This document shows positions 22,111 through 33,939 of a stretch of 64,000 nt of DNA, in pieces. A program made the position numbers and the translations under genes. The stretch is from Cryptomeria japonica. Lineage: Eukaryota > Streptophyta > Pinopsida > Cupressales > Cupressaceae. The DNA lies in the NCBI RefSeq assembly GCF_030272615.1, contig NC_081411.1:837052136-837116135 (forward strand), read 5' to 3'. Every line of letters begins with the position of its first letter. Positions within the stretch are counted from its first letter, which is position 1. Under the pieces are notes generated by a model. That model searched no databases. It was not told the origin of the DNA and saw only the letters and a list, made by a program, of their open reading frames with translations.

Positions 22111-23186
22111 TGTGGGATGAAAAATTCATCTTCTATTAACAAAGTAATCAATTAGAAACAAGGGAAATCACGAATCCCTATCCTAATCATAATTTAACAA
22201 ACAATACACTGGAATAACGCAATTAAGAAATAGGAATTATAAATCAAATCAATAAAAACTCCCTATTTTGTGACTGCGTAGAACTTCCATTGCTCTTCTC
22301 CTCTTTGTGGTATGATGGCTCTCAGATATTTCGCTGGTAACCTGCAAGTGACACAAAGATTCAAAGTTCGTGATTCTTGAAAATGGAGATTGGATGCTGC
22401 TTGAAGGAAGAAAAAGAATGATTGGTCGAAATAAAGAAGATGACACATAGAGCTTAATTTAGAAAAAGCTAACTGAAAGATGGAAATAGAAGTTGAAGAG
22501 ATAAATGATTTAATTAATTAATTTAGCATGTGCTTTCATTTAGACTTAGATTTTTAATTTAATCTTTGCATGAGATATTATTCAAATAATTGAATTTATT
22601 TTAATTCAATTTAGTATTTGAATATATTTAGAACTTGACTTTGATTTTCAATTTGGTTTTTGAAATCAAGCACATGTAATTGAATTTGGAAGAATTAGAA
22701 GAAATAAGAAATAAGAAATTAAATGAAATTAGAATTTGAAGAACTAGAAGAATCAATTAGTTAATTAAATAATTTAAAGAAACTATTTAATTATTTAGAA
22801 ATGGAATTTAATTAAATAATAAAGATTATTTAATTTAAAGGATTAAATAATAATTAATTAAATAATAAATATTTAATTGATATTTAGAAGAGGGTTGAAT
22901 GATTAGATGATTAGAGATAGAAATTGAATAATTAGTAACTTATTTAAATAATAAAGATTATTTAAATTGGAGAATTAATCATAATTAATTAAATAATAAT
23001 TATTTAATTAATATTAGAAAATGATTAAAATGATTAAAGAATAGGAAAATAGAATAATTAATAAGATGATGAGGAAATATGAAATTAGAAGAAATAGATT
23101 AATTAAATTAATTAAATAATAAAAATATTTATTCAATTAGAGGAATAATTAGTACATGATCAATGAGACATTTTTAGGTGTCTACA
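22111..23186 (-). repeat. E6 3' LTR
   Basis: On the plus strand it starts TGTGGGATGA and ends AGGTGTCTACA. In the element's sense the start is TGTAGACACCTAAAA, similar to the start of the solo LTR at 54477 (TGTAGTCACATAAA). The interior is extremely AT-rich, with many AATTAATT and TTTAATTAAA blocks (22500-23150). The right end is fixed by the adjacent polypurine tract. The left end is less certain. Confidence 0.6.
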
Positions 23187-23200
23187 TTTGCCCCTCTTTG
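23187..23200 (-). other. E6 polypurine tract
   Basis: In the element's sense this is CAAAGAGGGGCAAA, directly before the LTR start TGTAGACACC. Confidence 0.65.
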
Positions 23201-23461
23201 AGACAAAGTCGGAATGACATTGTTTCAAAGAAAACGAAAAATTCTGCCCCAGTATGCCTTAGTACTGTTGTATAGTGTAAATATGCCCCCTTAGAAAAGG
23301 TGGTCGGAAAATTCCAAAATTGAGACCATGTTTTCGATATCAATGTAATAAGCAAGCATGTGTAATTTCATGTGATTTCGAGATCATTTGAGTAGGCTAT
23401 GAGGTGTTTGAACGTGGCGGGGACCACAGGTGTCGAGGTGTCAAAAAACCCTAATTTTGAG

Positions 23462-23471
23462 CTATAAATAG
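23462..23471 (+). promoter_or_regulatory. TATA box of the PMD gene
   Basis: CTATAAATAG lies 92 bp upstream of the ATG at 23563 and faces the PMD gene. The spacing gives a short 5' leader of perhaps 60-70 nt. It is antisense to E6 and about 260 bp from its polypurine tract. Confidence 0.55.
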
Positions 23472-23562
23472 AGATTTTTAGGTTTTCATTTGGTCATTTG
23501 CACTTTGGTAATTCCTTGGTTTTCTTTGCAATTTGTGTGCTTTTTCTAGTTATTTGATCATC

Positions 23563-24498
23563 ATGGCTGGTTATAGAGCTCGATTGCACCTGTCTGACTA
23601 AGTACGTTCATATCAGAGACCTCCTAGGACTGGCGGCATGGTATTTTTCCAATGTTTTCTCGATTAATGCCTTATTTATGTCCGTTTTTCAAAAAAAATT
23701 CCATGATCAATTTTTGCTATCTATTACGTAATCACTTGTTGAATTTCATGCATTAGTGTTAAGTGTACTTGCAAATTCTTTAAATGCTACGCATGTGCCC
23801 TAAGTGTTATGCATTAGCTTTATCATGCCGCATTCATGTATACCACTACGCATAAGTGTCAATCATTACGCATGCACCCATTTCATTATGCATTAGCTTT
23901 AATCATTACGCAAGAGTCTTATTTGTACTGCATAAGTCATAACTGTCACGCATTCATTGTATATGTAATTTTTTTTGTCATGTGTTTGAAAATATTTAAG
24001 TTTTTCAGGATCCAATATTTGATATTTTGATCATTTTCTCATTGCAGGAGAACATTGGAGTGTTATACTATCGACAGAGCAGTTCTAGTGGACTTGATCT
24101 TCGAGCTAACTTACTGGATGAGGAGATTGAGCATATCCGACAGCTTGGTCTATACCATGTTTTACATTTGCCAAAGGTTATGGCCACTAGGGCCATGATT
24201 ATAGCTTTGATAGAGCAGTGGCATTCTGAGACCTGTTCATTTCATCTTTCGAGTGGTGAGGCATCCATTACATTAGAGGATGTATGGCATATACTACATA
24301 TTCCCATTGATGGTGAGAGAGTTATATATGACCATGATGATGGCATTGCTGGACTATGTGCACTTTTCAAGTGTGAGATTCAGGACTTGTAGATTAGTGG
24401 CCGTTATGAGATCCCTTGGGCCCGATTAGACTATGATGACTTGACCATTGTATTATGTGGTATTGTTAGTGGTTTACTGATGCCTAATAGACAAGGTC
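23563..24498 (+). pseudogene. Plant mobile domain protein (MAIN/MAIL1-like), 5' part
   Basis: The ATG at 23563 opens a 26-codon first exon with one in-frame TAA. A likely intron runs from GT at 23641 to CAG at 24045-24047. Exon 2 (24048 on) has the PMD signature: a leucine-rich start, A-L-I-E-Q-W, F-H-L-S-S-G-E, I-T-L-E-D-V, then I-P-I-D-G. This is the pattern of MAIN/MAIL1 proteins (PF10536), which act in transposon silencing in Arabidopsis and also occur in transposable elements. A TAG follows codon D-L near 24390. The frame is cut by E3 at 24499 and resumes at 32484 in phase. Most likely it is an antisense gene of E6, not a host gene. Confidence 0.8.
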
Positions 24499-25647
24499 TG
24501 TTAGGCCCAATATGGTAAGCTAATGTACTAAGAGGGGAGGGGTGAATCAGTACTTCAAAATGTTTCTTGAATAATAAATTTACTATTATGCATAAACAAA
24601 ATAGTACAGTAACATAAAATAAAGTTAAAGCAAATAGATAACAATCATACATGATTCACTCCATAACACATATATTTTGGTTACATAGAAACTCTTGGTT
24701 AGAAAGAAAAACTACAGTGGGGATGGCACCCACAACTTCACTACTGCAATAATAAAGAGTGCTCGGTTAGAGCTACATTTTAGCTATTTCTGATAGCTTA
24801 CCCTGTTAGGAGTAACAAGATCTGTTAGATCTACCTTGCTAAAGGATTTTACAACATATATTCTAAATGTTGTACCTGGTTAGAGGCTTTACAATTTATA
24901 GACTTTATTACAGTTTTTTACCCTATTAAAGGTTTCTCTTTCAACTTCACAATATTACAATAAAATCATTACAAATATCTCCAACTTTACATCTGAAATG
25001 TTATACAAGATTCTATGTGCTCAGAATAGATTACCTTGCTTATAGCATACCTCGGTAACCCATTTAGTAACTCGGTAAACCCTTTTGTTTACTCTATTCT
25101 TTAACTATTCTCTGAAAACCTTCTCGGTGACCTCTGTGTCTCTATAACGGTCTTTTTACACATACGTACACCCTTAATTCATGTTGTATAAATAGATCTC
25201 TTAAAATGGTGATCTAATTCATTGCTTTGATCTTACAAACATGATTCCTCAAATGAATAACTATACAAAATATTTCATTGGTTAGATTGATCTCAAAATC
25301 ATACACAATCTTCTGGTGCAATTTCCAATGTAATAACGGTTAGATGTGCCTCGATCTTGTAACACATTTTCATATGCATGTCTAGGTTCAATGTATCTGG
25401 TAACACATTTCACTCAGTGTATATCAACTCGGTGTGTCATCTTTATTGCTCAGTAGTCATAAAAAGATACTCGATAGACAGCTCGGTGTATATTGTGTTC
25501 TATGACTGCTTTCCTCTATAACCGACTAGACTATGCATACTGACTTCTCTGTGTATACCGACTTCATGATTCGGTAGTGCTAACCGACTAGAGTATATAG
25601 TATGACTTTGAATATAAAAACTAATGGCAACCTTATAAGTAGTAACA
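24499..25647 (-). repeat. E3 3' LTR
   Basis: On the plus strand it reads TGTTAGGCCC...AGTAGTAACA. It is rich in CTCGGTA motifs, the complement of TACCGAG seen in E1. Hairpin arms GTACTAA (24525-24531) and TCAGTAC (24547-24553) flank a G-rich run. Confidence 0.95.
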
Positions 25648-26003
25648 ATTTCCCCTTTTGACATTAGTTGAGATGTTTGACAAAACTACTTTCAAAATCA
25701 TAACTCAAAAATCTATATACTTTGCAAAATGACTATACTTGACAATATATACAATAGTCAATGAAATAGTATATTCAGATATACTCCCCTTATCATTATA
25801 GTGTACATAACTCTAATTTTGCATGCTTGGTTCTGTGCTTGTGTGCTCTGCTTATTGTCCTTGGATAGTCTGCATACTCTGCTCAGTATACTCCCCTTGT
25901 ATACAATACTCCGAATATTGTATCAAAATTGTATCACTCCCCAATATATTATATTACTCCCCTTATATAGTATCACTCCCACTTTTTGTCAAACATCAAA
26001 AAC

Positions 26004-29000
26004 TTAATTTCCATCCGGGGGCGGTAATTGATCAAAAATAGATTTATACTTCTTCTGGGCGTCGGTGAGTGCGATAGAGAGTGCATCCTTTACACTTTCC
26101 ATTAAAGAAGTTTGTGCTTGAATATTAGCCAATAGTGATATTAAGCCATCAAGAGTGCTTCCCTCTTGTGTAGTAGGTAGGCGTGTAGCTCGGTTAATCT
26201 GTTCTTGAACTGATGAAAGATGAGGAAGGAATAATGTTTGGAGTGTCATTATATCCATCCTGATCTTATGTTCTTCATTTCTTAGTTCCAATTGTTGAGC
26301 CATGAGCTGTTGAAGCTTTGTATAAAAATTTTGAACTAAATTGGGCTCAGTGGTCAACTTATTTGAGAGATCGGTGATCTCTTTCTCAATTGCATTAGTT
26401 TTATTCTTGATATCTTTAATGAATATAGAAAATGTGCAAAGTTTCTGAAATAAATAAAGAATATGCTTGAGTTGTGGGGACAACTCAACAATGAATTTGA
26501 CAAGCTTGACTTTCCCAATAGCTAGAGCTTTTTGTACCTCTTCTATCATTTTTGCAGTAAGCTCTTTGTCTTTTAGCTTGCTCAAGTACTCAGATGCATC
26601 TACTCTGGATGTTTCTATTTGATTAAGGAGTTCATCCAGTTGAATGTGGATGGCTACATCGGTTCACACTATAGCTGAAGGTAGCATATCTATCAGCAGT
26701 GTCTTCACCTTCTGAAGTACTTTATTCTTCTTTTGAATGGCCATCTATTTTTCTTGTTCGGCCTTGGCTTTGCATAGTTCACCAAAATCAATAAGTTCTT
26801 GCCCCTTTAATTTTGAGATATCCACATTGGGCAACACTATTGGTTTAGATAAATCAACTTTGAAACTATGCTTTTTCACCTTCGTCTCTTTACCTTTGGT
26901 CGGTTGGACCAAGACAATAGCTTGAGAGGCTTGTTGAACCTTGGTAGGTTGCTTGGTAGAGGCAACACTTTGGTCCGTTCCTGTAGCTGCTATGGTGTCT
27001 TTTGGTGTCTTGGTATGGGGTGTCTCAGACACTACATTTTTGATGCTCGAGGGTGCTTGAGAGGTTGTTTCTTGAGCCATACCTTCTGCTACTTCAGACT
27101 ACTGACCTTCGGTGCCTTGTGTTGTATCCTGAGGAGCTTTAGTAGAGACAGGTTGATTGATCGGTGGGTAAGGTTGAACTTGTTCTAAAACAGATTCACT
27201 AGATACAAGTTTTGCATATGTAGTGCCTTCTATCATCTCCTGCTCTGGTGCTTCTGCATCCATGACATCTTCATCAATTTGAATAGTGTTAGTTGGGTCT
27301 TGCTTGGTAGCATTAGGACCGTGCTCAGTGACATCAACAATTTCATCTTTAGATTGTTCACTGACATCCTTAGTTTTGAAGATTTCCTACCATTTTGCTT
27401 TTGTCTCATTTTCTACATCAATATATAGCCCATTCATCAGTTTTAAGGCTCTTTGTTTGACAAGAAATTTTGAATTGTAGGTTGTCAAATGTTCCTTTAT
27501 TTCTGCTATAGACATATCAAAAAATAGATGGACTAGACTTCTTTCTCTAATTTTTATCTCTGTGTCCATTGCATATTTCCACCTATTATCAATATGCAAG
27601 TAAAGTTCATTTGGAAGTGACTTTACTAGTTCTAATGGAGCTAGCTGAAACTTTAGAAGTGTGCAAATAATAGCTTCTTCAATTTGTCTCTTCTCATCAT
27701 TATTCCTAGTCTCATACTTGACATATCTAAATCCTACAAATCCACCATATTCTTTTAGATTGGCACAGAAGTTTTCAACACTATGTATATTTACCTTCTT
27801 GCTCTTTACAATCTAGAATTTGTTTGCATCTTCAGATTTTGTATCACTAGACTCTTTTGCCAGAATGAGTCTCTGAGTAGATTTCTTGTAGGTCTTGGTT
27901 ACCTTGGGAGCATTAACACTCTTTTGTTTCTTACTCAGTGATGTAGCTGATGCTCTTGTATTAGGTCTCTTTGTTGGTGGAGTCGGTAGGGCCTTTGAAG
28001 TGTCCAGTTTATTTCTCTTAAACACTTTACCCTTACGCAATTCAGTGCTCAATGTTATTGCTGCCTCTTGAGCTTCAAATTCCTCTTTGGTGATGGCAAG
28101 AGTGCCTTTGATAGCTGTAGAGGAGGATTCTTCTCTGAATTTCTATGTTAAAACCTTTATCATCTTTGTTGCTTTTCTTGTAGCCTTGGTTACTACGATG
28201 CTCATTTTAACCTTTTCCTTAATTTCTTCACAAGTTCCATATCTTAGCTCAGTAGCATGCCTTGGTAATGTAAGATATGCATCAACTTGTTATTGTGTGA
28301 TATCAAAGTCAATCTCATAACCCATTGGTGGCAAAGATTGAGTTCTTGGTTCCACAACATTCACATAACAATAATCAGTATCTACCTCAAAGCATATATC
28401 ATCCTTATATTTCTCTACCAGTTGGGGTGGAATCCGGTACCTGTTGTGCATCTTCTCTTGAAATTTGTTGAAGTAGTCATCCATTATATCATTGAAATTA
28501 TCTCCCAACTTCTTGATAAAGTCATTAATTTGATGGGTGATTGGTCGGTGTAGCTCCCAAACTACTTTACCGACTGATGGAAAGAATTTCTCAAAGTAGA
28601 AAAACATGCATACAAGAAGTGAACCAAACTTCAGTGTATTTGTCGAGTTGTTCTTCTTCAGCTTCCTTATTGTGTTCAGGTTCTCAAACAAGTTCTTCAG
28701 TAACACTTCACATAAGTCAACTTTCATTCCCTTTTTCACAATTTTATAGGCTAAGTCAACTGTTGCACAGGGTACACTATTTTCCCTTGCTGATTGGAAG
28801 AAACAGTAACCGATTACTCTAATGGAAAACTTAAGTTCTGCATGAGTGACATTGTTTAGTTTCAGTCCTCTATAATCAGATTCTACACCAGTTAAACTGA
28901 TTAACTCATTCTGTGATATCATCTTATGGGCTTGTGCATGATCATAGATAGGATAACCGGTGATCACATGAATGATTTCCTTGGTGATTTTGAATGGTTT

Positions 29001-29366
29001 CTCTTCTAGCCACATGAAATCATCATGAACTCTGCTCAAAACAAACTTAACCCATTGGGGTTTGAACACATGAGGGTAGGTTAGGGCTTCAGTCAATCCC
29101 TTGATTCTGATGTGTTCATACTTGCAGTTTAATACACCATCGGTACATAATTCATCATAGGTGTCTCTAATCTCAACATGACCACGTTCTTCAACACGGT
29201 ATTTGGTGAAGACTCTAACATCTTCAACTAACAAGACTCGATTCAGGATGAGTGAAAAGGCAGTTTTGTCATCCGGTTCAGAGGCAACTTTTGGAGTCAA
29301 AGTGTATTTCAGTGAGGGCTTCTCTATATCCTTGACAACTATGGGATCTTGGATCTTGGGCGCCAT
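26004..29366 (-). pseudogene. E3 ORF2: 1,121-codon protein of unknown function
   Basis: From the ATG at 29366 to the TAA at 26004-26006 there is a single frame with seven premature stops (five TAG, one TAA, one TGA), each explainable by C-to-T at Gln or Arg codons. The first 358 codons are open. They contain the domain shared with E2 ORF2: F-V-L-S-R-V-H near residue 115, I-T-K-E-I-I-H-V-I-T-G-Y-P, then V-I-G-Y-C-F-F-Q-S, F-F-Y-F, K-Y-K-D-D-I-C-F and P-M-G-Y-E near 350. A basic Lys/Arg-rich region follows (about 28050-27820). Then come a second globular-looking part (about 27750-27400), a Thr/Gln/Pro-rich linker and a C-terminal coiled coil. No catalytic motif is recognised. It replaces pol in position. 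Confidence 0.88.
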
Positions 29367-29914
29367 TGTTGATTTCAGGTAAAACTTAGCAAACTATCCT
29401 TAGGGTTTGATGGTTTACAAATGATAGACAGTTCACACTTAGCAGATAATAGTAATTTGATAAGATCGATAAACTAGCTTGACAGTGTGATGAGATTTGA
29501 TGTAAATACCTTGGATTCACTTTGAAGGAAGTTAGATCGCCTTGGAATCACTCTGCTCTGCTCTTTCAAAAACTTGGTGAATGTAAATGACCACAAAAAT
29601 GCTTTTAAGTACACAAAATACCTTATCGGGCTTCGTGCGGGTTAGGTCAAAAAATATTAAATGCACTTGGTTCACCTTTAACCAATTTAATCTCCTTTTT
29701 TGTTTTAACTGAGTAACCAAATTTCCTTCATTTACCGGCTTGATAGGCTTCCTGTATTCACCGACTTGACAGGTTTTTTGTAAAGTACTTTTAATAGAAT
29801 TTCAAACTTACTAATGCATCTTAACTATGCAGACTTTGAATTTAGTACATAATAGAATAGGAGCTGTTATGATTTTAACCTTTAGAGAATGTAGTCCCTT
29901 CATACCTTTTCTAA

Positions 29915-31267
29915 TTAATTTGGAATAGGTGCACCTAACTCGGTAGGTAAGGTGCTTTCTTCATTTGACACAGTTTCCTTCTTTTTCCAAATCATCTTTA
30001 ATTTTTCTTTTATTTCTTTAGTGTCTCATCTAGGTTGATCTTTGCAATCTCTAGCTAAATGTCCAACTTTGTGACAATGAAAACATGCCATAGCAGGATT
30101 TCTCCCTGATCTTCGATTGTTCATTCCAAACCTTATAAAATAGTTGGCACTTATATGTCCATATCTTCCACAACATTCACACCAAATCCTTGTATTGTAA
30201 TCCCATGGTACTGGTGCATCTTGTCGGTAAGGATTTGTGTGAGTTCGGTAACCTCTAATGTTTCTTCGGTGTGTAGAGCACCTGTAGTTCTTTTGCTTAA
30301 ACTAGCACTTCTTAGTACTATGTCCATATCTATTGCAGTTTCTACAAAACCCTTTGAATTTTGCCTTCTAATAGTTGTTAATAGACTTTGTCCTACATTG
30401 ATTAAATGTGTGACCATATTTATTGCAATTGTAATAGTAACCAATGGACTTAGCGATATTCGGTTGCTTACCTTTTTTGATTTGGCATATGTTGGTAGTA
30501 TGACCTTGATTTCCACAGTAGTAGTAAATAGGCTTCTTTCTTTTGATGTTATTCCTGTTTCCAGCTTGCTTTGATGATTCTCCTCTCTCAGTAGTATAAA
30601 TTCCTTTGTCGGTAGAGTCTTTTCCTTTGTAACTGAGTCCTGCATCTTTGTTGGTTTTTCTTGTATTCAATTGCTCATCCAACATCTTTGATGCTTTATA
30701 ACTCTTCTTGAGTGTTTCTTTAGATTTCTTCTCAGTTTCAAGTTCATCGGTCAACCTTGATACTTAAAGTTTCAATGCTTGATTTTCATCATTCTTCAGA
30801 ATTGCTTCATGATGTGCATAACCTAGTTGATCTATCATATTTTGTTGAATCCCAGTCAACCTTATGATTTCATCATTCTTCTCAGATACTAAGACTTCAA
30901 GTTGTTGTTTCTCTCTTTGTAGATCTCTTTCTTTATCCTTAGCTATCCTCAATGCATCTAGATTTTCAGTCATTTGTGTACCAAAATGTTCTTGTTCTCT
31001 TTTCATTGCTTTTAGTTGATCAGCCAATGCTTTGTTCTTTTCTTTCAATATTCCAATCATTTCTTCAGTCTCTTCAGATATACTATTCTCAGATGATGTC
31101 TCAATTTGTTCCACTAACTCTTGAGAACCCTGCAAGTCATCAGATAATCTTCTTCTTACTTTCAAAGATTCTTGCATTTGCCTTTGCATGTCTGCAAGCA
31201 CTTGATTAGCATGATCCAGCTCTTCTTGCAGATATACAATCCTCTGAGATTGTTTATAGCCTTCCAT
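29915..31267 (-). pseudogene. E3 ORF1: Gag-like protein with coiled coil and five zinc knuckles
   Basis: ATG at 31267, stop TAA at 29915-29917, 451 codons in one frame with a few premature stops of the C-to-T type. Residues 10-190 form a long coiled coil. Five CCHC knuckles lie at 30485-30526, 30395-30436, 30305-30346, 30140-30181 and 30044-30085. Knuckles 1, 2 and 4 each have one Cys replaced by Tyr (a G-to-A change in the sense strand); 3 and 5 are intact. A Gag of this build, without capsid-type UBN2 signature, is shared with E2. It probably packaged the element RNA. ORF2 starts 548 bp downstream. Confidence 0.85.
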
Positions 31268-31317
31268 TGATAAGATCTTTCTCTTTAGGTAGTTAAACCC
31301 TTTTCCAAGATAGAAGC

Positions 31318-31329
31318 TCTGATACCAAT
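31318..31329 (-). other. E3 primer-binding site
   Basis: The complement GCTCTGATACCA is directly next to AT and the LTR. In the element's sense it is TGGTATCAGAGC, the initiator-Met type. Confidence 0.9.
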
Positions 31330-32478
31330 TGTTAGGCCCAATATGGAAAGCTAATGTACTAAGAGGGGAGGGGTGAATCAGTACTTCAAAACTTTTCTTG
31401 AATAATAAATTTACTGTTATGCATAAACAGAATAGTGTAGTAACATAAAATAAAGTTAAAGCAAATAGATAAAAATCATACATGATTCACTCCATAACAC
31501 ATATATTTTGGTTACATAGAAACTCTTGGTTAAAAAGAAAAACTGGGGTGGGGATGGCACCCACAACTTCACTACTACAATAATAAAGAGTGCTCGGTTA
31601 GAGCTACATTTTAGCTATTTCTGATAGCTTAGCCTGTTAGGAGTAACAAGATCTATTAGATCTACCTTGCTAAAGGATTTTGCAATATTTATTCTGAATG
31701 TTGCACTTGGTTAGAGGCTTTACAATTTATAGAATTGATTAGAGTCTTTTACCCTGTTAAAGGTTTCTCTTTCAACTTCACAATATTACAATAAAATCAT
31801 TACAAATATCTGCAACTTTACATCTGAAATGTTATAGCAGATTCTATGTGCTCAGAATAGATTACCTTGCTTATAGCATACCTCGGTAACCCATATAGTA
31901 ACTCGATAAACCCTTCTGTTTACTCTGTTCTTTGACTGTTCTTTGAAAACCTTCTCGGTGACCTCTGTGTCTTTGTAACAGTCTTTTTACACATATATAC
32001 ACCCTTAACTCATGTTGTATAAATAGATCTCTTAAAATGGTGATCTAATTCATTGCTTCGATCTTACAAACATGATTCCTCGAATGAATAACTATACAAA
32101 ATATTTCATTGGTTAGATTGATCTCAAAATCATACACAATCTTCTGGTGCAATTTCCAATGTAATAACGGTTAGATGTGCCTCAATCTTGTAACACGTTT
32201 TCATATGCATGTGTAGGTTCAATGTATTTGGTAACACGTTTCACTCAGTGTATATCAACTCGGTGTGTCATCTTTACTACTCGGTAGTCATAAAAAGATA
32301 CTTGGTAGACAACTCAATGTATACTGCGTTCTATGACTGCTTTCCTCTATAGCCAACTAGACTGTGCATACTGACTTCTCTATGTATACCGATTGCATGA
32401 TTCAGTAGTGCTAACCGACTAGAGTATATAGTATGACTTTGAATATAAAAACTAATGGCAGCTTGATAAGTAGTAACA
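31330..32478 (-). repeat. E3 5' LTR
   Basis: Pair of 24499-25647, same length, followed by the TSD aggtc. Hairpin equivalent at 31356-31384. Confidence 0.95.
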
Positions 32479-32483
32479 AGGTC

Positions 32484-33939
32484 ATGGGTTTCTAGTTGGA
32501 TGGGGCAGAGTGGTCCATGATATGATTGTGCATTGTCGACTATATGCTTGGGGTCCTTGTCTTCTAGCCATGTTATACTATCAGATGCATGGTATAGTCT
32601 ATCTGGGATACCGTTCTATCAGTTGTGGTGTTACTTTTCTTCAAACATGGGCATGGGCGCACATTTCTATTTCTAGGCCTGTCATTCATATAGACTTGCA
32701 GCTTGGTGGGCCTTATGCTTTCAGGTATACAGCAGGTATCAGACATAGGGGTTCAGGGAACACCTTATATTGGAGACATCAGTTTGATATATTGCATCAT
32801 TTTATTTGGAGACCTTACTTAGATTGCCCCGGTTAGCCTGATGATGTAGAGCGTTTGCCTTTCTACCGACAGTAGAGATATCTTATTGGGAGGACCTTTG
32901 AGACCCAGTGAATTATCGAGATGTATCTTCCAGGGTGGGTTCTCAGATAGTTTAGTGAGGTACAGGTGACACCTATGGTTACTGCCTATTTTGCTCATGT
33001 ATCGCAAGAGGTATCTAATTAGGGTGTGCGCATACAGCCACATGTTGCTTCTGTTGAGTTTGATTCTCTATAGCCATTACTCTGGGGTTGGGGTAGAGGT
33101 GGAGTAGATCCAGGGACAACATCGGAGTATGATGCATGGTTTGCTAGGCACGGGCCAGTGCCTTTGATCGATCCTACTATTCTGATTACAACACAATAGA
33201 TTCACCATCCTAGACAGCGGTTGAGGATAAACACAGGGGAGAGAGCCGAAGGAGGAGGAGATGGTGGAGATAATGGAGGAGGTGGGGGTGATGAGGGAGG
33301 AGATGGGGGAGATGATGGAGATGAGGATGTAGACATTGGTGGGGACACCAAGTCTATTAGTAGTGATGATAGCAATGATTCTTCTGATTCATTGAGTAGC
33401 AAGGATGGAGATGATGATGAGGATATGTTGGAGCTAGAGGACATGCCCGATGCTGAGGATGGGAGAGGAAAGGTTGATGATGAGCTGGAGACTCTTAGAG
33501 TGTGGGTCCATAGTTTGGAGGATGAGGTCGCCAGATGAGATATCGAGTGAGAGACCTACCGTGTAGATTATGGTGCCCTTGAGGCTGAGAGAGATCATCT
33601 CCAGAGGGAGAGAGAGATGAGGCAGTGTGGAGATGTCAAATTACTATGGATGCCTTCGATTAGCTTTTTAGAGTAGGGATAGATGCACGCGACTAGGCAG
33701 ATAGGTATTTCATTGCTGCACAGGAGTCTATTTATTATCAGCAGGCATATGAGAGATCCATCCCTGAGGGTCAGAGAGAGCCTAGCTTTAGTGCATACAT
33801 GGGGAGGACATCGAGTAGATCTACTTCACGATGGACTAGCAATGTGGTGTTATGGGACCACCTCGACATCTTGGGTCAGGATCTAGTGGACAGGATCCAC
33901 CTACTAATAGAGGCAGTGTTGGTTGATCATGTTATCTGA
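32484..33939 (+). pseudogene. Plant mobile domain protein, 3' part
   Basis: The frame picks up right after the E3 target duplication (N-R-Q-G-H-G-F when joined). It carries the remaining PMD blocks: W-A-W-A-H, Y-R-x-x-x-D, I-I-E-M-Y-L-P-G-W-V-L-R-Q-F and a later D-A-W-F-A-R-H-G-P. The tail is Gly/Asp-rich and very acidic (33240-33480), then helical. Stops are TAG or TGA at Gln or Arg positions. A frameshift near 33600-33690 is needed to follow the tail to the TGA at 33937-33939. The C-terminal acidic extension is typical of element-borne PMD proteins as far as I know (inference). Confidence 0.78.

Larger units (their letters stand above)
24499..32478 (-). mobile_element. E3: second pol-less LTR retrotransposon with two ORFs
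   Basis: A complete minus-strand element bounded by the perfect duplication aggtc (24494-24498 and 32479-32483). Both LTRs are 1,149 bp. The primer site matches initiator-Met tRNA. The polypurine tract (about 25648-25660) reads AAAAGGGGAAAT in its sense. The interior has ORF1 (Gag-like, five zinc knuckles) and ORF2 (1,121 codons), with no pol domain. LTR difference by hand count over 235 bp is about 5%. It splits the PMD gene, and excising it restores the PMD frame. Confidence 0.95.

Noticed and set aside
30151-30645. Open minus frame overlapping the E3 knuckles
   Set aside because: Out of phase with ORF1. The ORF1 frame shows five zinc knuckles, this one shows nothing.
33202-33444. Minus-strand Ser/Pro-rich frame
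   Set aside because: Shadow of the acidic Gly/Asp-rich tail of the PMD gene on the plus strand.
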